Below are positions 16,902 through 26,128 of a DNA stretch of 64,000 nucleotides, one piece after another (within the stretch, counting starts at the first letter, position 1; every line of letters starts with the position of its first letter). The stretch comes from Peptostreptococcaceae bacterium pGA-8. GTDB taxonomy: Bacteria; Bacillota; Clostridia; Peptostreptococcales; Anaerovoracaceae. The stretch is taken from NCBI GenBank assembly GCA_900112915.1, contig FONK01000011.1, positions 1 to 64,000 on the forward strand. Reading direction: 5' to 3'. Both the position numbers and the translations under genes were made by a program. The notes under the pieces were generated by a model that saw nothing but the letters and a program-made list of their open reading frames with translations, made no database searches and had not been told where the DNA came from.

Positions 16902-17363
16902 TTATCTCTGCAGCTTTTCCAAAGCACTCTTCAACTTGATGTTCTCCATCTGTAAATCAAAACAGCTGCTCTCATACTCACTGCACTTTTCTTCCAGCTG
17001 CTTCACCAGCTTGTCGTCAGCCTTCTGCTTTGATTTTAATTCAAGCAAGCTTTCTTTGTATTGTGCAAAGCTTCTTTTGGAATCTTCCCACATCTTCAGA
17101 TAATATTTGGCATCGTTTTCCATTTGTGCCTTAGCCTTTTCCGCCTCATTAATCCGGTTCTTGGAATCAAAGTATTCCTCTGCTATGACCATGGATGTTA
17201 AAAGAGCTACACTTCCGGTAGATGAATCTCCGGAAGCCCTGCTTACCACATGCATTTTTTCATCGACATACTGTGCGATTTCAAAAATCTCTTCCTCAGT
17301 CTTCTCTCCTGCTACAGTAAATTCCTGTCCGTAGATTTTAACTTTTACTTTGTTTATTTCCAT
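16902..17363 (-). CDS. zapA: cell division protein ZapA
   Basis: This 153-residue protein begins with the ZapA fold (NKVKVKIYGQEFTVAGEKTE, EIAQYVDEKM, VALLTSMVIAEEYFD), then continues as a long coiled coil of about 90 residues. ZapA binds and bundles FtsZ filaments at the division site. The ATG at 17363 with GGAG nine bases ahead is preferred to an in-frame ATG 15 bases upstream that overlaps the pheT stop and has no ribosome-binding site. Confidence 0.92.
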   Translation of the reverse strand: MEINKVKVKIYGQEFTVAGEKTEEEIFEIAQYVDEKMHVVSRASGDSSTGSVALLTSMVIAEEYFDSKNRINEAEKAKAQMENDAKYYLKMWEDSKRSFAQYKESLLELKSKQKADDKLVKQLEEKCSEYESSCFDLQMENIKLKSALEKLQR

Positions 17364-17377
17364 AACCTCACACTCCA

Positions 17378-19819
17378 TTAATCTCTAAGGGTTGCGTTAA
17401 ACTTATCTTTTAATACCTTTAAAATATCATTATGAACCACCTCAACCTCACTATCGGTTAAAGTCTTGTCATCATGTCTATAAGTCAGATTAAATGCCAT
17501 GGATTTCTTGCCGGTATCAACCTGCTCACCTCTGTAAATATCGAAAAGCTTTACGGTTCTTAAAATCTCATGCCCCTGTCCAAGCATTGCCTTCTTAAGG
17601 TCAGCGGCTGCCACGGCTTCGTCTACCAAAAGTGCGATATCCCTGGATGTTGACGGGTATTTAGGCGGCTGATGATAATGTATCTCCCTATCTGACAATT
17701 CTTCGATAGGGTCAAGCATAAGCTCTGCACAATATACTCTGGTATCGAGCTGATAGTTTTCAGCTACATCCGGATGAACCTCACCCATAATTCCCAGCTC
17801 TACCTGTTCACCGTTGTCTGCATCAGTTACTATCTTTGCACATCTACCCGGATGGTATAAGCCATATTCCTTCTCAGCAACAAACTCAAACTTTTTGATT
17901 CCTAGCTTAGGTAAAAGTGCTGAAATCATACCCTTCAAAGTAAAGAAGTTTTCATTTTCGCCATATACACCGATGGAAAGTGAGAAATCCTCAAATGGTA
18001 ATGCATTAGGATCAATAAAGTTATCCATAAAAGTTGTGCCTATTTCAAAGGCCCTCACATTTTCCACATTTCTGTTAAAGTTTCTTGACAGTACCTCAAG
18101 CATTGAAGGCGTCAAAACAGTTCTCATAACAGAAGTGTCTTCTCCCAAAGGATTTATCAGCTTTACAAAAGCTCTTTCTATGGAGTCTTCATCCAGATTA
18201 ATCTTATCAATCTGAGATGGGCTGACAAAGGAAAAGGTCTGGATTTCATTAGCCCCCATAGCACAGAGGGCATCTGCTGCAATTCCTCTCAGCCTTCTGC
18301 TCTTAGACTGAGCAGTTATATGTCTGCCTGCCGGAAGAGTCATCGGAAGGTTGTCATAGCCGTAAATTCTAGCTATTTCTTCAACGAAATCCACTTCAGC
18401 AAGTAGGTCCTGTCTTACTGTAGGTGGAGTTACCGACATGACATCGCCTTCACCGGATACCTGACATTCCAGGGATTTAAGAATTTTTTCCATATCCTCT
18501 CTCGAAATATCTGTACCGAGAACCTTGTTTATTCTGCTAACTCTGACATCTACCTTCTTTGCCTCATATACCGACTTGTATATGTCAATAGCGCCTCCGA
18601 CTATAGTTCCTGCTTCCAACAGTTCAACCAGATTACAAAATCTATCCGCAGCATCATGACATAAATTAGGATCTATGCCCTTTTCATATCTTCCGGATGC
18701 TTCTGTTCTCAGTCCTATGGTCTTTGAAGTTTTTCTAACGCTGCTGCCGATGAAGTTGGCTGATTCCAAAACGATGACATTGGTATCATCCAGAACCTCT
18801 GAATTCAGTCCGCCCATAACACCTGCCAGTGCTATGGATTTTTTGCTGTCCTTAATCATTAGCATGTCTTCAGTTAAGGTTCTTTCTTTGCCGTCAAGGG
18901 TTGTGAATTTCTCGCCGGCATCAGCTGTGTCAACAACAATCTTTCCACCTTCAATATTTCTAATATCGAAAGCATGTAACGGCTGTCCATATTCCATCAT
19001 TACGAAATTCGTAATGTCAACAATATTGTTAATAGGTCTCATTCCCGCAGACATTAATTTCTTCTGGAACCACCATGGAGACTGAGCAATTTTAACATCC
19101 TTGATTACTCTTGCTGTATATCTGGTGCAAAGGTCCGATTTTACCTCTACCTGTAAATAGTCATTAACATCATCAACAGTTTCTTTACACGCTGTTTCAG
19201 GGTATTTAACCTCTCCACCCAGAGTAGCTGAGGTTTCTCTTGCCATTCCCAGCATAGACAGGCAATCAGGTCTGTTAGGTGTAATCTCAAAGTCTATTGT
19301 ATAATCCTCAAGCTCCAGAGCCTCTGTAAGCTCTGCACCCAGCTTATGAGACCAGTCACCTTCCAAGATCCAAATACCGTCCTTACTAATCAGGGGTGCA
19401 ACCTTCTCATCAAAGCCCAATTCGCCGGCAGAACACAACATTCCAAATGAATCGACGCCCCTAAGCTGACCCTTTGTAATCTTAACTCCGCCTTCCTGCT
19501 TAGGCTGACCGTGAAGAGGTCCCGGTATAATGCTGCCGTCTACACAAACAGGAACGAAGGCTCCTTCAAAAACATTTGGCGCACCTGTAACAATCTGTAC
19601 GGTTTCATTTCCTAAATTGATTTGACATATGACCAGCTTATCCGCATTTGGGTGCTTTTCAATTTTATCTATTCGCCCCAGCTTTACACCTTTAATTCCG
19701 GCACCTACCGGTGTACAAGTTTCAAGATTTGAACCCGACATTATAAGTCTATCGCAAAACTCCTCCACACCAACATTTATATCTATATAATCTTTTAACC
19801 AATTCCATGATACTAACAT
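17378..19819 (-). CDS. pheT: phenylalanyl-tRNA synthetase beta subunit
   Basis: The 813-residue subunit has an EMAP/OB tRNA-binding domain (KHPNADKLVICQI), B3/B4 editing domain, B5 domain with ISREDMEKILKSLEC, the catalytic-like core (TPSMLEVLSRNFNR) and a C-terminal ferredoxin-like anticodon domain (YPSTSRDIALLVDE). With PheS it forms the alpha2beta2 enzyme; this chain removes wrongly attached tyrosine. It follows pheS after 25 bases and starts behind AGGAGG. Confidence 0.97.
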   Translation of the reverse strand: MLVSWNWLKDYIDINVGVEEFCDRLIMSGSNLETCTPVGAGIKGVKLGRIDKIEKHPNADKLVICQINLGNETVQIVTGAPNVFEGAFVPVCVDGSIIPGPLHGQPKQEGGVKITKGQLRGVDSFGMLCSAGELGFDEKVAPLISKDGIWILEGDWSHKLGAELTEALELEDYTIDFEITPNRPDCLSMLGMARETSATLGGEVKYPETACKETVDDVNDYLQVEVKSDLCTRYTARVIKDVKIAQSPWWFQKKLMSAGMRPINNIVDITNFVMMEYGQPLHAFDIRNIEGGKIVVDTADAGEKFTTLDGKERTLTEDMLMIKDSKKSIALAGVMGGLNSEVLDDTNVIVLESANFIGSSVRKTSKTIGLRTEASGRYEKGIDPNLCHDAADRFCNLVELLEAGTIVGGAIDIYKSVYEAKKVDVRVSRINKVLGTDISREDMEKILKSLECQVSGEGDVMSVTPPTVRQDLLAEVDFVEEIARIYGYDNLPMTLPAGRHITAQSKSRRLRGIAADALCAMGANEIQTFSFVSPSQIDKINLDEDSIERAFVKLINPLGEDTSVMRTVLTPSMLEVLSRNFNRNVENVRAFEIGTTFMDNFIDPNALPFEDFSLSIGVYGENENFFTLKGMISALLPKLGIKKFEFVAEKEYGLYHPGRCAKIVTDADNGEQVELGIMGEVHPDVAENYQLDTRVYCAELMLDPIEELSDREIHYHQPPKYPSTSRDIALLVDEAVAAADLKKAMLGQGHEILRTVKLFDIYRGEQVDTGKKSMAFNLTYRHDDKTLTDSEVEVVHNDILKVLKDKFNATLRD

Positions 19820-19844
19820 ATATGATTCCTCCTAAATTTCTATC

Positions 19845-20873
19845 CTACTTAAATTGCTCTATAAATCTCATGTCATTTTCATAGAAATGTCTGATATCCT
19901 CGATACCGTACTTTAACATCGCAATTCTTTCAACACCCATACCGAAGGCAAATCCCGTGAACTTTTCTGTATCCACATCGCCGACGCTATGTACATTAGG
20001 GTGAGTCATTCCACAGCCCAGAATTTCTATCCAACCGCTGCCCTTGCAGACATTACAGCCTTTGCCGCCACATTTAAAACAGCTTACATCCATTTCTGCA
20101 CTTGGCTCAGTAAACGGGAAGTGATGTGGTCTGAATTTAGTCTTAGTTTCAGGCCCAAAAAGACGTTTTGCCATCATATCCAGAGTGCCCTTAAGATCTG
20201 CCATTGTAATGCCTTCATCTACTACCATTCCTTCAATCTGATGAAACATAGGTGAATGAGTTGCATCAGGAGTATCGCATCTAAAGCATCTGCCCGGGCT
20301 TATCATCTTAAATGGAACCGGCTTATCCTTAAGTGTTCTTATCTCAACTGTAGAAGTATGTGGTCTTAAGCATATATCCTTGCCGATATAGAAGGTATCC
20401 GTCAAATCTCTTGAAGGATGAGTCTTAGGTGAGTTTAAACCATCGAAGGCGTTAAAAACCGTATCAACCAATGGTCCCTCAATAACCTCATAACCCATCT
20501 CCTGGAAAATTTCAAGAACCTCATCAATAACCTGTGAAATCGGATGCTTTGTTCCCAAGGATATTGCAACGCCCGGTTCGGTAACATCAATAGCTTCCCT
20601 CTGAAGCCTTGCCTCTTTTTCGGCTTTTTTAAGCATATCGACTCTAGCGTTGATTAAAGCTTCAATGTCCCTCTTAATCAAATTGGCTTCTCTACCGAGA
20701 GTTTTCTTCTCTTCAGGACTTAGCTTACCCATATTTTTTAGAATATCTGTAAGCATACCCTTTTTACCAAGAAATTTAATTCTAAGCTCCTCCATCGTCT
20801 TAAGAGAGGTGGCGCCTTCTAGTTTAATCTTGGATTCTTCTTTAATATTATTCAGCATTTCCTGCATATTCAT
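19845..20873 (-). CDS. pheS: phenylalanyl-tRNA synthetase alpha subunit
   Basis: The 342-residue class II catalytic subunit has an N-terminal coiled coil, motif 2 (RPHTSTVEIRTL and PGRCFRCDTPDATH), the Phe-pocket strands FHQIEGMVVDEGI and FPFTEPSAEMDV, and motif 3 (GFAFGMGVERIAMLKYGI). A short zinc-like loop (CFKCGGKGCNVCKG) is typical of Firmicutes PheS. It lies four bases after the TrmH gene and leads pheT. No T-box leader precedes it because there is no intergenic room. Confidence 0.97.
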   Translation of the reverse strand: MNMQEMLNNIKEESKIKLEGATSLKTMEELRIKFLGKKGMLTDILKNMGKLSPEEKKTLGREANLIKRDIEALINARVDMLKKAEKEARLQREAIDVTEPGVAISLGTKHPISQVIDEVLEIFQEMGYEVIEGPLVDTVFNAFDGLNSPKTHPSRDLTDTFYIGKDICLRPHTSTVEIRTLKDKPVPFKMISPGRCFRCDTPDATHSPMFHQIEGMVVDEGITMADLKGTLDMMAKRLFGPETKTKFRPHHFPFTEPSAEMDVSCFKCGGKGCNVCKGSGWIEILGCGMTHPNVHSVGDVDTEKFTGFAFGMGVERIAMLKYGIEDIRHFYENDMRFIEQFK

Positions 20874-20877
20874 TTAA

Positions 20878-21687
20878 CTAAATCTCCTTATTTCTAACAG
20901 CTTCATACATGAAAATTCCACCTGCAACGGCAACATTCAGGGACTCCAGCCCTCCGGCCATAGGCAGCTTGATTTTCAAATCCGCCATATTTCTTACAGC
21001 TTCACTTACTCCATTGCCCTCATTTCCAAGGACTAAAGCAATACCGCCGGATATGTTCTCCTCATAGTACCATCTATCCCCTGATAAATCTGTAACTACA
21101 AGGCGTTTTCCAAGCTTTTTAACAATATCCTGCAGCATATCATATCCATCAACAGCATAAACAGGCAACCTCATTATTGAGCCTCCCGTTGCCCTGACAA
21201 TTTTAGGCGAAAATATATCCGCTGTTCCTTTGAGGATAATAACCGCCTTATATCCTGCTCCCTCTGCGGTTCTGATCAAGGTTCCGACATTACCCGGATC
21301 CTGCACCCTGTCAAGTACGAGATAATTGTCATCAAGGCGATTTTTAGCATATAAATCTTCCGGCTCCCATTTTGGCTGTTCTGCTACAGCAATTATGCCT
21401 TGTCCATTTTCAGTTTGGCTTATGGAGTTAAAAACATCTGATTTTACTCTTATGACCTGCTCCTTTTCTTGGAGCTTAATAAAGACTGAATCCCCATCGA
21501 TTGTCCTCAAATCATAGACGTCATCTCTCACAAGTATGAAATCCACCTTGAGACCCGAGGAAAGGGCCTCCATAATCTGCTTACTGCCTTCAAGGATAAA
21601 TTTCTTATCTCTGTCCCTGTATTTCTTCTTGGACAAACTAATGCAATATTTAATTTTTTTATTATCCTGAGATAGTATTTCTTTCAA
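20878..21687 (-). CDS. TrmH/SpoU-family RNA 2'-O-methyltransferase
   Basis: This 269-residue SPOUT enzyme has an N-terminal RNA-binding domain (KKYRDRDKKFILEGSKQIME) and the knotted C-terminal domain with motifs 1-3: LDRVQDPGNVGTLIRTAEGA, VLGNEGNGVS and LPMAGGLESLNVAVAGGI. It methylates ribose in rRNA or tRNA, and in Firmicutes such genes commonly precede pheS. The start is TTG at 21687; no ATG fits. It begins just after the ftsZ terminator. Confidence 0.92.
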   Translation of the reverse strand: MKEILSQDNKKIKYCISLSKKKYRDRDKKFILEGSKQIMEALSSGLKVDFILVRDDVYDLRTIDGDSVFIKLQEKEQVIRVKSDVFNSISQTENGQGIIAVAEQPKWEPEDLYAKNRLDDNYLVLDRVQDPGNVGTLIRTAEGAGYKAVIILKGTADIFSPKIVRATGGSIMRLPVYAVDGYDMLQDIVKKLGKRLVVTDLSGDRWYYEENISGGIALVLGNEGNGVSEAVRNMADLKIKLPMAGGLESLNVAVAGGIFMYEAVRNKEI

Positions 21688-21710
21688 AGTCCACTTCCGA
21701 TATAATTACG

Positions 21711-21736
21711 AAAAAGCCGGCAATATAACCGGCTTT
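21711..21736 (-). terminator. intrinsic terminator of ftsZ
   Basis: An 8-bp GC-rich stem (AAAGCCGG / CCGGCTTT, 21713-21736, eight-base loop) is followed on the minus strand by T5. It ends the dcw transcription unit. Confidence 0.9.
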
Positions 21737-21753
21737 CTACTTAGCTCTAACTT

Positions 21754-22881
21754 TTATTTGTTAAGAAAAGTTGGGATATCAAATTTGGAGTCTGTAAGAT
21801 CATCTTCTTTGGCTTCGTTTAAAATATGTTCTAAAGTTACCTCGGTACCTTCCAGCCCCTCTTCTGTAATAACTTTTCTCGGTATTTTACTGTTAAAATT
21901 GGTGTAGTCAATTGGGCTCGCTTCAAGGCCTTCATTGAATCCGGTTGCAATAACAGTAATTGCAATTTCATCATTCATTTCCTCGCTGACAGCGGCGCCG
22001 AAGATTAAGATAGCCTCTTTATCCGCCTGTTCCTGGACAAGGCTGGCAATCTCACTGACCTCAAGCATTCCCAAATCATATCCACCTGAAACATAAAGCA
22101 GAATTGCCTTAGCCCCTGCGATGGTAGTCTCAAGGAGAGGACTTTCAATTGCAGTTCTGACAGCATCCTGCGCTCTTGTCTCGCCGGTTCCTCTGCCAAC
22201 GCCCATATGAGCGACACCTCTATCTGTCATTACAGATTTAACATCGGCAAAGTCTACATTGATCAATGCAAATTCGGATATCAGGTCGGATATTCCCTGT
22301 ACACCCTGTCTAAGCACGTCATCGGCCATGGTAAAGGCTTCAAGAATTGAGGTGTTCTTTCCGCAGTTGATTAACAGCTTATCATTTGGAACTATAACCA
22401 GAGAGTCGACATACTTCTTCAAGAACCCTATTCCAAGCTCAGCCTGATCCATTCTCTTCTTACCTTCAAACTTGAAAGGCTTTGTCACCACGCCCACAGT
22501 CAGGATACCCATATCCTTTGCTGTCTTGGCGATAATAGGTGCTGCACCGGTTCCTGTTCCGCCGCCCATTCCTGCAGTGATGAAAACCATATCGCTGCCT
22601 TCAATTATGTTTGCTATATCATCCAGAGTCTCTTCTGCAGAACGTTGCCCAACCTCCGGGTTTCCTCCTGCACCAAGACCTCTTGTTAATTTCTCGCCTA
22701 TTTGTATTTTAGTATCTGCAGTGCATTTATTAAGTGCCTGCCTATCAGTATTAACACCGACGAAATGAACGCCCTTTAGATTTGACTCCATCATGCGATT
22801 TACCGCATTACAACCGCCTCCGCCGACGCCAATTACCTTTATCACTGCTGCTTTATCCGTTCCGGTTTCAAACTGCAACAT
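21754..22881 (-). CDS. ftsZ: cell division GTPase FtsZ
   Basis: The 375-residue tubulin homologue has the GTP-binding [11 protein letters not shown] loop, the signature [10 protein letters not shown], the catalytic T7 loop [11 protein letters not shown], a variable linker and a C-terminal peptide (FDIPTFL) that binds partner proteins. It polymerises into the division ring. AAGGAGG lies eight bases upstream. It is the last gene of the dcw cluster and has its own promoter in the ftsQ-ftsZ gap; ftsA is absent between them, as is usual for Clostridia that tether FtsZ through SepF. Confidence 0.98.
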   Translation of the reverse strand: MLQFETGTDKAAVIKVIGVGGGGCNAVNRMMESNLKGVHFVGVNTDRQALNKCTADTKIQIGEKLTRGLGAGGNPEVGQRSAEETLDDIANIIEGSDMVFITAGMGGGTGTGAAPIIAKTAKDMGILTVGVVTKPFKFEGKKRMDQAELGIGFLKKYVDSLVIVPNDKLLINCGKNTSILEAFTMADDVLRQGVQGISDLISEFALINVDFADVKSVMTDRGVAHMGVGRGTGETRAQDAVRTAIESPLLETTIAGAKAILLYVSGGYDLGMLEVSEIASLVQEQADKEAILIFGAAVSEEMNDEIAITVIATGFNEGLEASPIDYTNFNSKIPRKVITEEGLEGTEVTLEHILNEAKEDDLTDSKFDIPTFLNK

Positions 22882-22913
22882 AAAAACTGCCTCCTTAGTC
22901 CCATATTAGAAAT

Positions 22914-22942
22914 ATTTTACCATATCAACCTGCCCATTGCAA
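22914..22942 (-). promoter_or_regulatory. ftsZ promoter
   Basis: TTGCAA (22942-22937) and TAAAAT (22919-22914) are separated by exactly 17 bases on the minus strand, in the 116-base ftsQ-ftsZ gap, about 30 bases ahead of the ftsZ start. It would allow ftsZ expression independent of mraZ. Confidence 0.65.
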
Positions 22943-22997
22943 GCATTGTATCCATTGAATTATTAATTGTTTTTGCCATTTCTCAGCACAGATGAAA

Positions 22998-23861
22998 TCA
23001 GCTTGGGGAATAGGAAATAAAATCATGATTACCCAGGTTAATTACCCCCTGAACCGTGTTGTCCTTAATCAATCGGTTTACCACCTTCTGCAGATTTCCA
23101 TTTTCTATATTTTTTATCATTTGCTTAGGAGAACCCTTGCAATACAAGCCGTCATAGATATATGCCTTAATTATTTTTTCCGATACGTCGATTTTCTTGA
23201 AGTAAAGATCCCCCTTTTCCATTGAATCAATCATATTCAAGGTGGTCTTGAGGGTCTTTTCCTGTTCGACTTCTATAGGCTCTCCTTGCTTTATCTTGCT
23301 TATATTTAAGCCTGTTAAAAGCGTCAATTTAGGGTCAACATCACTTTTTCTTAAAACCGTTGACTCCTTATCGACTACCACATACTCATCACCATATATA
23401 AATGCTGCCGTCTGTTTCTTCTCAACTACCTTTATGACCAGCTTATCAGGAAGCCTTCTATCGATGGTCACTTGTTCAAAATAAGGATTTTTAACAATTC
23501 TTTTTTTCATATAGCTCATATTGGATCCCCAAAATATGTTGCCTCCAAGCTTTCCATCCGCCATACCTATAATTTCAGTAGGTGTAAAGTAGGTATTCCC
23601 CTCGACCTTTATCTCCTTTACGTCAAAAAAGCCGGATGTTATGAAAGCTATAAATCCTACAAAGCCAATGACTATACCCAAAAATCTAAGCCCATAGTGC
23701 TTTTTTCTGCGTTTGGCTCTAGGTGCTACATCTACATTATTCAGCTGGTCGACAAGCTGCTTCCGTTCTTCCTCTTTTCGCTTCTGGAAGGCGCTTAAGG
23801 TAGACTCATCATCAAGCTTGTTTTCTCTTTCTTCCGCTACTTCTTTTTCCAGTTCTTCCAT
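22998..23861 (-). CDS. ftsQ: division protein FtsQ/DivIB
   Basis: The 287-residue bitopic protein has a charged, Lys/Glu-rich cytoplasmic tail of about 55 residues, one transmembrane helix (GLRFLGIVIGFVGFIAFITS), then an extracytoplasmic POTRA domain (FDVKEIKVEGNTYFTPTEII) and FtsQ beta domain (VTIDRRLPDKLVIKVVEK). It forms the FtsQ-FtsL-DivIC complex that controls septal wall synthesis. Start has GGAG five bases ahead. Confidence 0.93.
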   Translation of the reverse strand: MEELEKEVAEERENKLDDESTLSAFQKRKEEERKQLVDQLNNVDVAPRAKRRKKHYGLRFLGIVIGFVGFIAFITSGFFDVKEIKVEGNTYFTPTEIIGMADGKLGGNIFWGSNMSYMKKRIVKNPYFEQVTIDRRLPDKLVIKVVEKKQTAAFIYGDEYVVVDKESTVLRKSDVDPKLTLLTGLNISKIKQGEPIEVEQEKTLKTTLNMIDSMEKGDLYFKKIDVSEKIIKAYIYDGLYCKGSPKQMIKNIENGNLQKVVNRLIKDNTVQGVINLGNHDFISYSPS

Positions 23862-23893
23862 TTTAACTCCAACTTATTCTACCTGCCAAAATA

Positions 23894-24991
23894 TTATTTA
23901 TCCTCAAATATGCTTCTATAAATAATTTCGGTAGCATCTCCCGAACTGCATCGTCCGCTTTTTTCTTCCATGGTTTTAAGAGCCAAAGGATTTTCCATGA
24001 ATGCCTTAACGACTTGATCCATAGCTTCACAGGTCAGGTCCTTTTCTTCTATGAGAACTGCTCCACCCCTGTCAGCAACGGCTTTAGCATTAAAGTATTG
24101 ATGATTTCCCGTCGCCTTAGGGAAGGGCACCAAAACAGAGGCCTTGCTGCACACTGAGGCTTCCGCAATAGATAGGGCTCCGGCTCTGGTTATCAAAAGA
24201 TCCGCTGCACCTAAATAATTTGGCATATCGTCAATATATGGCAGGATTCTGATGTTATCGCCTAAATTAACTCCGCCTTCCTCTACCAACTCCTTAAAAT
24301 AGGCTTCATAGACATTTCCTGTGGCAAAGATCAGAGTTATACCCTCAATTCCTGAGTATTTTCGCGCAAGCCTGTAGACTTCATCGTTAAGAACCTTAGC
24401 CCCCCAGCTGCCTCCAAATGCCACAAGGAGAAATTCGTCATCTTTTATTGAAATAGCCTCTCTTGCGGCTTTTTTGTCAACCTTAAAAAAACTTTTTCTA
24501 ACAGGGTTCCCTGTGTAAATATGCTTCTGCGGATGTCTGAAATACGGGCTTGCTTCTGCAAATCCCAGGAAGACCTTTTCCACAAATCGTTCAAGAGCTC
24601 TATTAGCCTTTCCCGGATAGGCATTTTGCTCGTGGAGATAGCATTCGGCACCATATTTACTTGCAGAATACATTACAGGAAAGCAGACAAATCCACCGGT
24701 ACCAATTACAACATCGGGCTTAAAGCTTTTCATTATTCGGTTACATTCAAGGATGCCCTTGAATGTGCTTATTCCCGTTTTAGTCAATCCTATTAAGCTT
24801 CGCTCCAGATTTCTTGACGAAACGGTTTTTATTCTATATCCGTGCTTCGGAACAATTTCCTGCTCAAGACCGTCTTTATTCCCTATATACAGAATTTCGG
24901 CATCCGGCTGCTTTTCTTTTATTTTATCTGCAATGGCCAAGGCCGGATAGATATGTCCTCCGGTTCCCCCACCGGTTACAATTACTCTCAT
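23894..24991 (-). CDS. murG: MurG, lipid II-forming GlcNAc transferase
   Basis: The 365-residue GT-B enzyme adds GlcNAc to lipid I on the inner membrane face. The N-terminal loop GGGTGGHIYPALAIAD, the SRNLERSLIG stretch, and the C-terminal UDP-binding region (RAGALSIAEASVCSKASVLV, PFPKATGNHQ) are intact. It lies between ftsW and ftsQ in the dcw operon. Confidence 0.97.
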   Translation of the reverse strand: MRVIVTGGGTGGHIYPALAIADKIKEKQPDAEILYIGNKDGLEQEIVPKHGYRIKTVSSRNLERSLIGLTKTGISTFKGILECNRIMKSFKPDVVIGTGGFVCFPVMYSASKYGAECYLHEQNAYPGKANRALERFVEKVFLGFAEASPYFRHPQKHIYTGNPVRKSFFKVDKKAAREAISIKDDEFLLVAFGGSWGAKVLNDEVYRLARKYSGIEGITLIFATGNVYEAYFKELVEEGGVNLGDNIRILPYIDDMPNYLGAADLLITRAGALSIAEASVCSKASVLVPFPKATGNHQYFNAKAVADRGGAVLIEEKDLTCEAMDQVVKAFMENPLALKTMEEKSGRCSSGDATEIIYRSIFEDK

Positions 24992-24994
24992 AAA

Positions 24995-26128
24995 CTACCT
25001 CGTTCTTACTCTGGTTCGGCTTCTGGATACATTCAGAAGTATTCCTATAGAGCCCATGAAAATCCACAATGCATTACCGCCATAGCTGATAAACGGCAGG
25101 GTGATACCCGTTGGCGGCATGGAGGATGTTACAACGGCCACATTGATTATAACCTGGAACCCTATCATTATTACAATCCCGGCGCTTAACAGCATACCGA
25201 ACAAATCAGCTGCTGCAAGGCATATTCTTATGCCTCTCCATATTAAAATCATGTAGGCTACCATTAAAATAAATATCCCTATGAACCCCAGCTCTTCGCC
25301 AATAATTGCCAGTATGAAGTCATTATGCGGTTCCGGGAGATAAAGAGTTTTTTGTATACTTTTTCCTAAGCCCATTCCGGTTAATCCACCGGAGCCCATG
25401 GCTAAAAGGGATTGAACAACCTGAAAGGCGTCGCCCATAGCATTTGCGAAGGGATCCAAAAAGCTGGTTACACGTTTAAATCGATATCCGTGGGGGTCTG
25501 CAATAATAAGACCTATAATGCCCATACCCCCGGCTATTCCCAAGCCGCCCAGGTATATCCACGGCAAGCCCGCAACAAACATCATTCCGAACACAATAAC
25601 AGCAATAGTTATAGCAATCGACATATTGGGCTGCCACATTATAAATGCGCACAAAATCAATGTGAATACTCCCAACGGAAGCACGCATTTAGAAAAAGAG
25701 CCTATATTGGCAGGCCTTGCAGAAATAAATGACGCGGTAAAAACAATGGCGGCAAACTTGGCTATTTCTCCGGGCATTATGGAGAGAGGTCCAAGTCTGA
25801 GCCATCTTGTTGCACCATTTACAGTGGTTCCAAGAGGAATCAGAGCAATCAACAAAACAATGGTTGCCGGAACAATTATCATGGTGAGAGGTCTCCATGT
25901 ATGATAATCCATCTTAGAAGTAATAAACATAATTATAAAGCCTAAAACGGCATATATAAGTTGATTTCTAAGAACGCTGTAGGGCGATCCGGAAACGTTT
26001 ATTGAACTATAATAGCTGGCACTGAAAACCATGACAACACCAAAAATTACCAATGCCGTTGTCAAAAAAAGCACCGTAAAGTCCACATCACCTTTTATTA
26101 ATTTGAAAAGCTTCCCCTTACTTCTCAT
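24995..26128 (-). CDS. ftsW: FtsW-type SEDS peptidoglycan polymerase
   Basis: The 377-residue protein has about ten transmembrane helices and the SEDS motifs GATRWLRLGPLSIMPGEIAK and PEPHNDFILAIIGEELGF, then a last-helix region PFISYGGNALW. It polymerises lipid II at the septum together with the penicillin-binding protein upstream; a SpoVE role is also possible if the host sporulates. The ATG at 26128 is chosen because it overlaps the murD stop (ATGA) and has AGGAG ahead. Confidence 0.95.
   Translation of the reverse strand: MRSKGKLFKLIKGDVDFTVLFLTTALVIFGVVMVFSASYYSSINVSGSPYSVLRNQLIYAVLGFIIMFITSKMDYHTWRPLTMIIVPATIVLLIALIPLGTTVNGATRWLRLGPLSIMPGEIAKFAAIVFTASFISARPANIGSFSKCVLPLGVFTLILCAFIMWQPNMSIAITIAVIVFGMMFVAGLPWIYLGGLGIAGGMGIIGLIIADPHGYRFKRVTSFLDPFANAMGDAFQVVQSLLAMGSGGLTGMGLGKSIQKTLYLPEPHNDFILAIIGEELGFIGIFILMVAYMILIWRGIRICLAAADLFGMLLSAGIVIMIGFQVIINVAVVTSSMPPTGITLPFISYGGNALWIFMGSIGILLNVSRSRTRVRTR

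Noticed and set aside
20874-21753. T-box leader for pheS-pheT
   Set aside because: pheS follows the methyltransferase gene by four bases, and the 66-base gap before that gene holds only the ftsZ terminator.
25518-25904. Long plus-strand frame opposite ftsW
   Set aside because: Shadow of a membrane-protein gene; no ribosome-binding site, promoter or recognisable motif.
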